Shown in pieces: positions 1 through 6,468 of a stretch of 8,146 bases of DNA (the stretch's first letter is position 1; each line of letters begins with the position of its first letter). The DNA comes from Marinobacterium sp. xm-d-530 (GTDB lineage: Bacteria; Pseudomonadota; Gammaproteobacteria; Pseudomonadales; Balneatricaceae): contig CATEEE010000002.1 of assembly GCA_949499045.1 (NCBI GenBank), positions 1 to 8,146 on the forward strand, given 5' to 3'. Both the position numbers and the translations under genes were made by a program. Below the pieces are notes generated by a model. It had not been told where the DNA came from and ran no database searches. It saw nothing but the letters and a program-made list of their open reading frames with translations.

Positions 1-1649
1 ACATCCTGCTCATCAGAGAGCAGCTTACGGCAGGCTCTGAGTCCTTCCCAGAGCTTAAAGTCTTGATCATCCAGCTGCATTTCCGGTTTACGGGAGCGTC
101 CGTTTGCCATCGATGTGCGAAGCTTGCGCTTATCTTTGCGCAGCTGTATCTCTGTCTCACCTTTTAATAATGAACGGCACTTTTCCGCTAATGAGAGCGA
201 ACCATGCTCTGCTGAGACCTGCACAAGTCCGTGAGCCACCAGCTGTCTAAATACCGAACGCCAGGTGTTCTTATCAATCTCTTTACCGATCCCCCAGACA
301 GAGAGTTTATCGAGACCACGATCACGTGAGCGATCCGAGTGTTCAGCATGTAAAATTTCAATAATCGCATTTACACCGAACTGTTGGCCGGAACGATAAA
401 TAGCCGAAAGCGCTTTTCTAGCCGCCTCGGTACCATCCCAAACCTCAGGCGGCTCTAAGCAGTTGTCACAGTTACCACAGGGCTGGTGTTCCTTCTCACC
501 AAAATAGGAGAGCAGCACCTGTCGCCGGCAACTGGTGATTTCACAAAGCCCCAACATTGCCTCGAGTTTTTGTCGCTCTATCCGCTTCTGCTCATCAGGA
601 GCCTGCCCTGACTCCAGCATCTGCCTTTGAAAGATCACATCCTGAAGACCATAGACCATCCAAGCGTTGGCTGGATCACCGTCTCGACCTGCACGACCAG
701 TCTCCTGATAATAGGCCTCTACGGATTTAGGCAGATCCAAATGCGCCACAAAGCGAACATTCGGCTTATCGATCCCCATACCAAAGGCAATTGTCGCCAC
801 CATAATCACCCCCTCCTCCGTCAGGAAACGGTGCTGGTGATGCTCTCGCAGCTGTGCGTTCAAACCGGCGTGATAAGGGAGCGCATTAAAGCCCTTTTCA
901 GCCAACCAAGCCGCCGTATCTTCGACTCGTTTGCGGGACATACAATAGACCACACCGGCATCTTGAGCATGCTCAGTGCGAATGAAATTGAGTAGCTGCT
1001 CCCGCGCTCGATCCTTCTGCATGATGCGATAGCGGATATTAGGACGGTCAAACCCTTTAATGAATACTCGCCCACTGTGCAGTTGCAGCTTCTCGATGAT
1101 CTCTTGCTGAGTTCTAGCATCGGCCGTGGCAGTCAGCGCCACTCGAGGCACATTAGGGAAGCGCTCCGCCAACGAACCTAATTGCAGGTACTCAGGTCTA
1201 AAATCATGACCCCACTGTGAGACACAGTGCGCTTCGTCAATCGCAAACAGAGCCAACTGAGACTGCTGAAGCAGTGATAGCGTTCTAGGTTGAAGCAGAC
1301 GTTCCGGTGCAACATAAAGAAGATCGATCTCACCATTCATTAAGGCCTGTTCAGTGGCCTGCAACTGGTTAAAATCGATGGCCGAATTTAAACAACCAGC
1401 ACGAATACCCAACTGCGACAAGGCACTCACTTGATCTTGCATCAAGGCAATCAGCGGTGACACCACCACCCCAACCCCGGACCTAACCAAAGCCGGCAAT
1501 TGATAACAGAGCGATTTACCACCACCGGTCGGCATAATAACGAGCGCATCTTGACCATCCAGTAGCGTCTCTACGACAGATTGCTGGGGGTCACGAAACT
1601 CATTAAAACCGAAAGTGTGTAGCAGTTGATGGCGGGCTTGTTCAATCAT
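1..1649 (-). CDS. recQ: ATP-dependent DNA helicase RecQ (3' end cut by window edge)
   Basis: RecQ is a superfamily 2 helicase that unwinds DNA 3'-5' in recombinational repair and at stalled forks. I read 549 open codons from the ATG at 1649 without a stop. Visible motifs are the motif 0 segment FRDPQQ (about residues 18-23), Walker A PTGGGKS with K45, the DEAH box D138-H141 followed by the RecQ-specific aromatic-rich loop CVSQWGHDFRPEY, the motif III segment ALTATA, and motif VI QETGRAGRDG (about 315-324). The RecQ-Ct zinc site has four cysteines, C374, C391, C394 and C397, and a winged-helix region follows. The last visible residues (about 530-549) are the start of an HRDC domain. E. coli RecQ is about 609 residues, so roughly 60 should lie past the left edge. 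The start is favoured because an upstream in-frame-looking ATG (ATGAACTCATGA) is in another frame and stops at once. No clear ribosome binding site is visible. It is transcribed divergently from the UPF0149 gene. Confidence 0.97.
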   Translation of the reverse strand, partial: MIEQARHQLLHTFGFNEFRDPQQSVVETLLDGQDALVIMPTGGGKSLCYQLPALVRSGVGVVVSPLIALMQDQVSALSQLGIRAGCLNSAIDFNQLQATEQALMNGEIDLLYVAPERLLQPRTLSLLQQSQLALFAIDEAHCVSQWGHDFRPEYLQLGSLAERFPNVPRVALTATADARTQQEIIEKLQLHSGRVFIKGFDRPNIRYRIMQKDRAREQLLNFIRTEHAQDAGVVYCMSRKRVEDTAAWLAEKGFNALPYHAGLNAQLREHHQHRFLTEEGVIMVATIAFGMGIDKPNVRFVAHLDLPKSVEAYYQETGRAGRDGDPANAWMVYGLQDVIFQRQMLESGQAPDEQKRIERQKLEAMLGLCEITSCRRQVLLSYFGEKEHQPCGNCDNCLEPPEVWDGTEAARKALSAIYRSGQQFGVNAIIEILHAEHSDRSRDRGLDKLSVWGIGKEIDKNTWRSVFRQLVAHGLVQVSAEHGSLSLAEKCRSLLKGETEIQLRKDKRKLRTSMANGRSRKPEMQLDDQDFKLWEGLRACRKLLSDEQD

Positions 1650-1673
1650 GAGTTCATTATCGGATATGCGGTG

Positions 1674-1704
1674 GATTAAGTCACTCAAACATAGGCACTT
1701 AATC
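1674..1704. repeat. 8-bp inverted repeat in the recQ/UPF0149 divergent promoter region
   Basis: GATTAAGT (1674-1681) and ACTTAATC (1697-1704) are perfect inverted copies separated by 15 bases, so arm centres are about 23 bp (roughly two helical turns) apart. The right arm overlaps the -35 and spacer of the candidate promoter for the UPF0149 gene. The arrangement would suit a dimeric regulator acting on both divergent genes, but no regulator family is recognised and chance is possible. Confidence 0.35.
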
Positions 1705-1720
1705 GAGATCAGAGTACAAT
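1692..1720 (+). promoter_or_regulatory. Candidate sigma-70 promoter for the UPF0149 gene
   Basis: A -10-like TACAAT (1715-1720, 5 of 6 matches to consensus) lies 17 bases downstream of a -35-like TAGGCA (1692-1697, 4 of 6). The expected start of transcription is near 1727, giving a leader of about 20 bases before the ATG at 1749. A weak GGA ribosome binding element at 1738-1740 has 8-base spacing. I see no equally good promoter for recQ on the other strand. This is a prediction from motif match and spacing only. Confidence 0.45.
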
Positions 1721-1748
1721 AAAACCATTAAACCTATGGAAAACAGTA

Positions 1749-2327
1749 ATGAATCAAAGTGTAGCTCTAATTAGCGAAGACGAACTGGATCAACTAGAGA
1801 ACTTTTTAGACTCTGAAGCGGTAGCAGAGACTGCCCTTGATCTAGTCGGTGCGCATGGTCTCTTATGTGCTCTCAACATAGCACCTGAGAAAGTTGAGGA
1901 ATCGACTTGGATGACCCTCATCTTTGACGAGAAGCCCAACTGGAGCAACGCTGAACAACAGGCTGAAATTGAGAACCTGCTTAGAAAATTGAACTCTACC
2001 ATTGCCAATGATCTTTACAGCGACCAGGAGATCTACCTGCCTTGCGAGCTTAGCCTTGAAACTGAGGACGACGATGAAACCCCAGAAATTACTCTTTGGG
2101 CTGAAGCCTTTATGGAAGGCGTGTTCAGCAATGAAGAGGCGTGGTTCAGTGACGACGAGGAGTCGGTAGCCGGACTTTTGCTACCGATCATGGTGGCATC
2201 TGATCTATTCGACGAGGGTGAAGTAAAGGATATTCGCAAAGATCGTGCGCTAAGCGAAGAGATGTGCGAACAGATTCCAGAGATCCTAATCGATCTTTAT
2301 CTGCAGTTTAACGCGCCCGAGAAGTAA
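1749..2327 (+). CDS. UPF0149 (YecA/YgfB-like) family protein
   Basis: The product has 192 residues. It resembles the YecA/YgfB (UPF0149) family: an N-terminal segment LDQLENFLDSEAVAETALDL leads into a helix with HGLLCALNIAPE, and the family-typical WAEAFMEGV lies near residue 118. The protein is strikingly acidic, with runs such as EDDDE and SDDEE. It has no signal peptide or membrane segment and is probably cytoplasmic. E. coli YecA carries a C-terminal cysteine-rich SEC-C zinc motif; this protein ends at NAPEK without it, so it is nearer the short YgfB-like form. The biochemical role of most family members is unsettled, and I assign none here. The ATG is preceded by a weak GGA at 8-base spacing, and no upstream in-frame start looks better. 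It is divergent from recQ and converges on the yaeR-like gene 21 bases away. Confidence 0.8.
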   Translation: MNQSVALISEDELDQLENFLDSEAVAETALDLVGAHGLLCALNIAPEKVEESTWMTLIFDEKPNWSNAEQQAEIENLLRKLNSTIANDLYSDQEIYLPCELSLETEDDDETPEITLWAEAFMEGVFSNEEAWFSDDEESVAGLLLPIMVASDLFDEGEVKDIRKDRALSEEMCEQIPEILIDLYLQFNAPEK

Positions 2328-2337
2328 GCCTCTTCTC
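2319..2337. terminator. Weak hairpin between convergent genes (doubtful terminator)
   Basis: GAGAAG (2319-2324) and CTTCTC (2332-2337) form a 6-bp stem with a 7-base loop containing the stop codon of the UPF0149 gene. The 21-base gap between the two convergent stop codons holds no other candidate. There is no T-tract on either side and the stem is not GC-rich, so it may not terminate. Transcripts of the two convergent genes may overlap. Confidence 0.2.
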
Positions 2338-2348
2338 ACAAGATTCGG

Positions 2349-2747
2349 TTAAGCCTGCTCGTACAACTCTAAGGGCAGGTCATCCGGGTCAGCAAAAAAG
2401 AGAAAACGTTTACCGGTGTAAGGGTCTACCCTGACCGGTTCATGCGCCACCTTATTGTCAATCAACCACTCAACCCACTCGTCAATATCAGCCACTGCGA
2501 ATGCCAGATGACGAAGGCCCTGAGCTTCAGGGTAACTCAAGCGTTTCGGCGCTCCGGGCATTGAGAAGAGCTCAACCTGACCACCATCTGGTAGCACCAA
2601 GTCCAACTTATACGAGTCGCGTTCCGCTCGATAGTTCTCATCTAACACCGCCAATCCAAGCAGCTCTGTGTAGAACAGCTTCGATCGTTGATAGTCACTG
2701 CAGATAATCGCCGCGTGATGAATTGAGTGGAGTTTAGGCTGTTTCAT
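2349..2747 (-). CDS. YaeR/GloA2-like VOC-family (glyoxalase I-like) protein
   Basis: This is a single-domain vicinal-oxygen-chelate protein of 132 residues, close throughout to E. coli YaeR. Shared blocks include HHAAII near the N-terminus, GLRHLAFAVADID in the middle, RVDPYTGKRF at about 106-115, and the ending PLELYEQA. The expected metal ligands of the fold can be placed at H11 (second His of the HH pair), E59 in VELF, H80 in LRHLAF and E127 in LELYE, so metal binding appears intact. The family resembles glyoxalase I but the true substrate of YaeR-type proteins is not firmly known, so methylglyoxal detoxification is only a possibility. It is cytoplasmic, with no signal peptide. The ATG overlaps the stop of the upstream lipoprotein gene by one base (TAATG) and lacks a clear ribosome binding site, which suggests translational coupling. 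It is last in the minus-strand cluster. Confidence 0.88.
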   Translation of the reverse strand: MKQPKLHSIHHAAIICSDYQRSKLFYTELLGLAVLDENYRAERDSYKLDLVLPDGGQVELFSMPGAPKRLSYPEAQGLRHLAFAVADIDEWVEWLIDNKVAHEPVRVDPYTGKRFLFFADPDDLPLELYEQA

Positions 2748-3211
2748 TAATAACTGACACGCACTGCATTACCTGAACGCAGTACACGTACTTTATCGCC
2801 AGGCCTGAAGAACAGATTGTTCTGCACACCCTGCACGATTGAGATACGACCACCATTATCCATTAACAACTGAATCTCTTGCCCTTGGGTTTGCGAGCTG
2901 TTCTCTTGGATTTTAGAACCCGCAATACCACCAGCCACTGCACCCAAGACCGTCGCAATAGACGACCCTTTGCCGCCACCAATGGTTGAGCCTGCAATGC
3001 CACCGACAATCGCACCAGCTCCGACACCGACTGGATTGTTAGGGTCGCCATTAATTATCACCGGTGTCACTTGCTCTACGGTCGCATATTCGACCGTTTG
3101 AACCTGACGCGCATCCGCGGCAGTGTAGGCTGTACCTTGAAGGTTTTGCTGCATACATCCGGTTAATGCAACTGCGGCAACTGCACCAATCAACATTTTG
3201 TTCATTCGCAT
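2747..3211 (-). CDS. Glycine-zipper outer-membrane lipoprotein (SlyB/Pcp, 17 kDa antigen family)
   Basis: A 154-residue lipoprotein is predicted. The ATG at 3211 is chosen because GGAG sits six bases upstream; extending to the TTG at 3223 would place the ribosome binding site inside the gene. From that start the signal peptide is short (MRMNKM, then a hydrophobic AVAAVAL stretch) and ends in the lipobox LTGC, with lipidated Cys19. The residue after it is Met rather than Asp, which in the enterobacterial Lol rule favours the outer membrane. The middle is a glycine-zipper region (about 62-98: GVGAGAIVGGIAG and GAVAGGIAGSKI), typical of the SlyB/Pcp/17 kDa antigen group. A beta-rich C-terminal region with RPGDKVRVLRSGNAVRVSY follows. 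Family members are thought to support envelope integrity; no specific role is shown here. It follows hupE by 54 bases and overlaps the yaeR-like gene by one base. Confidence 0.87.
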   Translation of the reverse strand: MRMNKMLIGAVAAVALTGCMQQNLQGTAYTAADARQVQTVEYATVEQVTPVIINGDPNNPVGVGAGAIVGGIAGSTIGGGKGSSIATVLGAVAGGIAGSKIQENSSQTQGQEIQLLMDNGGRISIVQGVQNNLFFRPGDKVRVLRSGNAVRVSY

Positions 3212-3217
3212 AACAGA

Positions 3218-3221
3218 CTCC
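3218..3221 (-). promoter_or_regulatory. Shine-Dalgarno GGAG that fixes the lipoprotein start
   Basis: On the minus strand GGAG is followed by six bases and then ATG at 3211-3209. This is good spacing for that ATG. It argues against the TTG at 3223, which overlaps this site, and against the next in-frame ATG at 3205. Confidence 0.7.
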
Positions 3222-3223
3222 AA

Positions 3224-3235
3224 ATTAATATTAAT
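3224..3235. repeat. 12-bp perfect AT-only palindrome upstream of the lipoprotein
   Basis: ATTAATATTAAT is its own reverse complement and lies just upstream of the ribosome binding site, in the 54-base gap between hupE and the lipoprotein gene. It could contribute a -10 element or an operator for a separate lipoprotein promoter. AT-only palindromes arise easily by chance, so support is weak. Confidence 0.25.
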
Positions 3236-3265
3236 TAAGCTTAGACAGAAAGCATGAATTCTGCA

Positions 3266-4438
3266 TTAAAAAATAGCGAGTCGATCAACAAACCAGATCA
3301 ATCCCATAACACCAATCACCAGCGAAGCCGGTATCACAACGATACGGTGATAGAGCTTCTCCGATCTAAACCAGTATGCCACACCAAAATAAGCAATCAG
3401 AACCACCGCAAGCTGACCCAACTCAACCCCGACATTAAAGGCCAATAGCGCAGCAACAAAGTCATCCGTCGGCATTCCGAACTCAGAGAGCATGGTGGCA
3501 AAACCAAGCCCATGAAGTAGACCAAAGCCAAATACGACCGGTAGACGGAAGCGATTAATCCTGGATGAGAAGAGATTCTCTATCGCCACATACGCGATCG
3601 ATAAAGCAACCAGAGGTTCCACAATACGCGGCGAGATCGAAACAATATCCAGAGTGCCCAGTGCCAACGTGATGGAATGGGCAATGGTGAACATCGTAAT
3701 TTGCAGCGCTATCGACTTTAGACGACGGCTGAGCAAGAAGATACCCAATACAAACAGGATATGGTCCAATCCTTTGGGAAGAATGTGTTGAAAGCCGCCC
3801 AATGTGTAGGTTTTAACCACCTGAGCAAAGCTCGGTTTAGCAAATACCTCGTTGAGCATAAATGGCTCCGTTGGCTTATCCTCTTTAACCCACTGGTGTG
3901 ATGACCAGTGCCACTCATTGTTAGTCTCATCGACCTGTCTGACTCGAGTTGCGTGATCACCAAACGCCATTGGGTAGTACCAAGTCAAACTTTGAGTCTC
4001 TCGGGGAATGTTACCTTTGAGAATAATCACACTATTGCGCGGTACCTTAGTATAGCCTGGCGGAGGAACAACAAGCTCTTTTAGCTGAAGCTCTGCGGGC
4101 GTTCCATCAAGTTTTAACTCAACACCTTCTAACAGTGTCGGCATAAACCTTTTGAACTCAGTCTCAAGCTCTACTGACTCCATCGCACGGTAGTAATCGT
4201 ATTGATCTGAGTTAGGTGCTTCTTGAGTGTTTCTGTACTGTCCATTGATACCGGTCAGAAGCGCTTCAAGGCTGGCACGGATCTCAATCTCTACCACTTC
4301 AGTCGTATTTGCAGAGATCTCTATCAATGCAGGCTTCACAACATCAGCCCTAACTGGGTAGAATAAGGATGTAACTAATGTGCATATAACGAAAATGCCT
4401 GGAATTAGTCTCACTGGTATATCTCTAGTAATAAGCAT
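3266..4438 (-). CDS. HupE/UreJ-family membrane protein with large extracytoplasmic N-domain
   Basis: The product has 390 residues in two parts. Residues 1-31 look like a signal peptide (hydrophobic IPGIFVICTLVTSLF, possible cleavage after VRA). Residues 32-205 form a soluble, probably periplasmic domain. Residues about 210-390 hold around six membrane helices with HupE/UreJ-like conserved polar sites: GGFQHILPKGLDHILF (H218, D225, H226), FTIAHS (H254), VEPLVALSIAYVAIEN, GLLHGLGFA (H309) and FNVGVELGQ (E339). HupE and UreJ proteins are nickel permeases of hydrogenase and urease systems. This longer type is common in bacteria without such neighbours and its substrate is unknown to me, so a divalent-metal role is inference. 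The ATG at 4438 has no clear ribosome binding site. A GTG at 4414 preceded by AGAGA would leave a shorter signal peptide and is a real alternative. It is divergent from soxB and leads the lipoprotein-yaeR cluster; no terminator follows it. Confidence 0.85.
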   Translation of the reverse strand: MLITRDIPVRLIPGIFVICTLVTSLFYPVRADVVKPALIEISANTTEVVEIEIRASLEALLTGINGQYRNTQEAPNSDQYDYYRAMESVELETEFKRFMPTLLEGVELKLDGTPAELQLKELVVPPPGYTKVPRNSVIILKGNIPRETQSLTWYYPMAFGDHATRVRQVDETNNEWHWSSHQWVKEDKPTEPFMLNEVFAKPSFAQVVKTYTLGGFQHILPKGLDHILFVLGIFLLSRRLKSIALQITMFTIAHSITLALGTLDIVSISPRIVEPLVALSIAYVAIENLFSSRINRFRLPVVFGFGLLHGLGFATMLSEFGMPTDDFVAALLAFNVGVELGQLAVVLIAYFGVAYWFRSEKLYHRIVVIPASLVIGVMGLIWFVDRLAIF

Positions 4439-4446
4439 ATGTGCTT
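4433..4446. repeat. Dyad overlapping the hupE start, in the soxB/hupE divergent region
   Basis: AAGCA (4433-4437) and TGCTT (4442-4446) are inverted copies around a 4-base centre TATG. The dyad covers the assigned hupE start codon (4436-4438) and lies 55-68 bases upstream of the soxB ATG. It could be an operator shared by the divergent genes or a small hairpin at the hupE start. The 62-base gap between the two genes shows no convincing sigma-70 promoter for soxB; a TGGTATATC extended -10-like element (4415-4423) lies just inside hupE. Confidence 0.3.
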
Positions 4447-4500
4447 TTGGTGGATTTCAGCCTGTGGGCCCTTTAAGAAGAGTGGGAAACTAAGATAACT

Positions 4501-6402
4501 ATGAATCGTCGTCAACTACTGAAGGCTATGGCTGCCGCTGCTGCAGCAGGAAGCCTACCAGCAATTTACACTTCTCGCGCACTTGCAAGCAACACTGCTC
4601 CAAGTGGCTTTTATGATGTTCCAATGGAAGGTGACGTTCGTATCCTTCACATTACTGACGTTCACGGCCAGCTGAAGCCAGTCTACTTTCGTGAGCCAAA
4701 CGTCAACCTAGGTGTCGGTGATGCGTTTGGTCGCCCACCTCATGTTGTCGGCAAAAATTTCTTGAAGGAGATGGGACTCTCAGAGGGCTCTCCTGAAGCC
4801 TACGCATACACATACCTTAACTTCCTAGAAGAAGCTAAGAAGTACGGTCGTACTGGTGGTTTCGCACACGTTAAAACACTACTAGATCGCTTACGTGATC
4901 AAGCAGGTGGACGTCAAAACACACTAACCCTTGACGGTGGTGACCTCTGGCAGGGTTCTGGTACTTCACTGTGGACACGCGGTGTCGACATGGTAGAAGC
5001 ATCAAATATCCTTGGCATCGACGTGATGGTTGGTCACTGGGAGTTCACTTACCGTGAAGAGGAAGTCCTATCGAACGTTGCTCTGTTCAAAGGTGACTTC
5101 ATCGGCCAGAACGTGAAGGTTCTAGAAGATTCACTGTTTGGTGATGAATACTACGAAATGGTTGAACGCTTCGATGGTCGTGGTCTTTACGACGAAGATA
5201 CTGGTCACGCGTTCCAGCCATACGTGATTAAAGAGATCAACGGCAAGCGAATTGCTGTTGTTGGCCAGGCGTTCCCACGTACATCAAACGCAAACCCTAA
5301 AGAGTTCTTCCCAGACTGGTCTTTCGGTCTACGTGAACCAGAGATGATCGAGCTTGTTCAGCAGATCCGTGAAGAGGAACAGCCAGACGCGGTGGTTCTT
5401 GTATCGCACAACGGTATGGACGTCGACATCAAGATGGCAGAACGTGTTCCTGGTCTTAACGCAGTATTTGGTGGTCACACTCACGATGGTGTACCACAAC
5501 CGATCAAAGTGAAGAACGTTGACGGTGGCGAATGTTGGGTAACCAATGCGGGTTCAAACGGTAAGTTTGTCGGCTGTATGGACTTCTCAATTGAAGATGG
5601 CCAGATCACTAATATGACCTACAAACAGCTACCTGTTATCACTGATTGGCTGGAAGCTGATGGCGAAATGGAAGCGTACATCAACCAGATGCGCCAAGGC
5701 CGTTACGATGAGAACATCATCGAAGCGCGTAACAAGAAGTGGCAGAACAACCCTATCCGTGTTGGTAAGACGTTTGAAGAGATTCTTCAAGAGAAACTGG
5801 CTAAAGCGGATCGTACACTTTACCGTCGCGGTAACTTCATGGGTACTTGGGACCAGGTTATCTGTAACGCACTTCGTTGGGAATACAAAGCAGACATCGC
5901 ACTATCGGCAGGGGTTCGTTGGGGTACCACCACTCTAGAAGGTGAGTGGATCACAATGGAAGACGTTATGAGTCAGTGTGCGACGACTTACTCTGAAACT
6001 TACGTTCAAGAGATGACTGGTAAAGCGATCAAAGAGATGCTTGAAGGCGTTGCTGACAACCTATTCGATCCAGATCCATACCTACAATCAGGTGGTGACA
6101 TGGTTCGCGTGGGTGGTCTTGATTACACCATCGATCCTACTAAACCGCTCGGCCAGCGTATCTCTGAAGTACGTCTAGACAACGGCGAAGTGATTGCTGA
6201 TGACAAGAACTACAGCGTTTCTGGTTGGGCGACCGTTAACCGCACTCCTGAAGGTCGTCTACTTTGGGATATCATCGCTGACTACCTTAAAGCGGAACGC
6301 GGTGAAGACATGGTTATCAAACTGCCTAAGGTTAACAATCCGAAAGTGGTGGGTGTTTCTGATAACCCAGGTTTCGCTGACTACCCAGGTGAGTGGGCAT
6401 AG
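4501..6402 (+). CDS. soxB: Thiosulfohydrolase SoxB
   Basis: SoxB hydrolyses the terminal sulfone of thiosulfate carried on SoxY and releases sulfate in the periplasm; characterised enzymes have a dimanganese site. The 633-residue product has a Tat-type signal (NRRQLLK, an Ala-rich stretch, likely cleavage after ALA near residue 29). A 5'-nucleotidase-like metallophosphatase domain follows, with probable metal residues D53 and H55 (TDVHGQ), D148 (LDGGDLWQG), H179 (VGHWEF), H303 (VSHNG), and H326 and H328 (GGHTHDG). GHWEF, where nucleotidases such as UshA have GNHEF, marks it as SoxB rather than a nucleotidase. The C-terminal substrate domain has the SoxB-typical SAGVRWGTT (469-477). It is longer than classic SoxB of about 560-570 residues; an acidic stretch near 208-236 may account for part of this. 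Arg codons are mostly CGT, suggesting high expression. The ribosome binding site is weak. Tandem in-frame TAG stops precede a strong terminator. No other sox gene is in the window. Confidence 0.97.
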   Translation: MNRRQLLKAMAAAAAAGSLPAIYTSRALASNTAPSGFYDVPMEGDVRILHITDVHGQLKPVYFREPNVNLGVGDAFGRPPHVVGKNFLKEMGLSEGSPEAYAYTYLNFLEEAKKYGRTGGFAHVKTLLDRLRDQAGGRQNTLTLDGGDLWQGSGTSLWTRGVDMVEASNILGIDVMVGHWEFTYREEEVLSNVALFKGDFIGQNVKVLEDSLFGDEYYEMVERFDGRGLYDEDTGHAFQPYVIKEINGKRIAVVGQAFPRTSNANPKEFFPDWSFGLREPEMIELVQQIREEEQPDAVVLVSHNGMDVDIKMAERVPGLNAVFGGHTHDGVPQPIKVKNVDGGECWVTNAGSNGKFVGCMDFSIEDGQITNMTYKQLPVITDWLEADGEMEAYINQMRQGRYDENIIEARNKKWQNNPIRVGKTFEEILQEKLAKADRTLYRRGNFMGTWDQVICNALRWEYKADIALSAGVRWGTTTLEGEWITMEDVMSQCATTYSETYVQEMTGKAIKEMLEGVADNLFDPDPYLQSGGDMVRVGGLDYTIDPTKPLGQRISEVRLDNGEVIADDKNYSVSGWATVNRTPEGRLLWDIIADYLKAERGEDMVIKLPKVNNPKVVGVSDNPGFADYPGEWA

Positions 6403-6417
6403 TAGCCTACTCCCATT

Positions 6418-6443
6418 AAAAACCCGCTTTAGGCGGGTTTTTT
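6418..6443 (+). terminator. Rho-independent terminator of soxB
   Basis: AAAAACCCGC (6418-6427) pairs with GCGGGTTTTT (6433-6442) around the loop TTTAG, giving a 5-bp GC core and a run of six T at 6438-6443. It starts 15 bases after the soxB stop. The A-run on the left side means the hairpin could also work on the minus strand. Confidence 0.9.
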
Positions 6444-6468
6444 ATTGCCAAAAAAAAACCCGCCTAAA
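6428..6468. repeat. 16-bp perfect inverted repeat linking the two terminators
   Basis: Bases 6428-6443 (TTTAGGCGGGTTTTTT) are the exact reverse complement of 6453-6468, with a 9-base spacer between. The repeat joins the right arm of the soxB terminator to the left part of the ydcH-side terminator. It offers a third hairpin, longer than and mutually exclusive with the two ordinary ones. Confidence 0.85.

Noticed and set aside
627..995. A 122-codon plus-strand reading frame opposite recQ
   Set aside because: It lies wholly antisense to well-conserved RecQ helicase motifs, has no ribosome binding site and its translation resembles no known protein. The same applies to the minus-strand frames at 188-370 and 860-1120, in other frames inside recQ.
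2501..2707. Frame antisense to the yaeR-like gene, and similar shadows at 1790-2008, 2033-2239, 2863-3051 and 3718-3963
   Set aside because: All lie inside genes with clear family matches in another frame and show low-complexity or Ser/Arg-rich shadow translations.
3212..3223. Extending the lipoprotein to a TTG start at 3223
   Set aside because: The TTG overlaps the GGAG ribosome binding site that is ideally spaced for the ATG at 3211, and the shorter form gives a normal lipoprotein signal peptide.
3254..3448. A 64-codon plus-strand frame over the hupE 3' end
   Set aside because: It is antisense to the conserved C-terminal membrane helices of the HupE-like protein, with no ribosome binding site or recognisable domain.
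5660..5938. Plus-strand 92-codon frame inside soxB, and another at 6194-6514
   Set aside because: Both are +2/+3 shadows of the strongly coding soxB frame, rich in Arg/Thr/Val as expected for shifted reading. The second runs through the soxB terminator.
4501..6402. soxB as a periplasmic 5'-nucleotidase (UshA-like)
   Set aside because: The fold is shared, but GHWEF in place of GNHEF, the REPNVNLG segment, the Tat-type signal and SAGVRWGTT are SoxB features.
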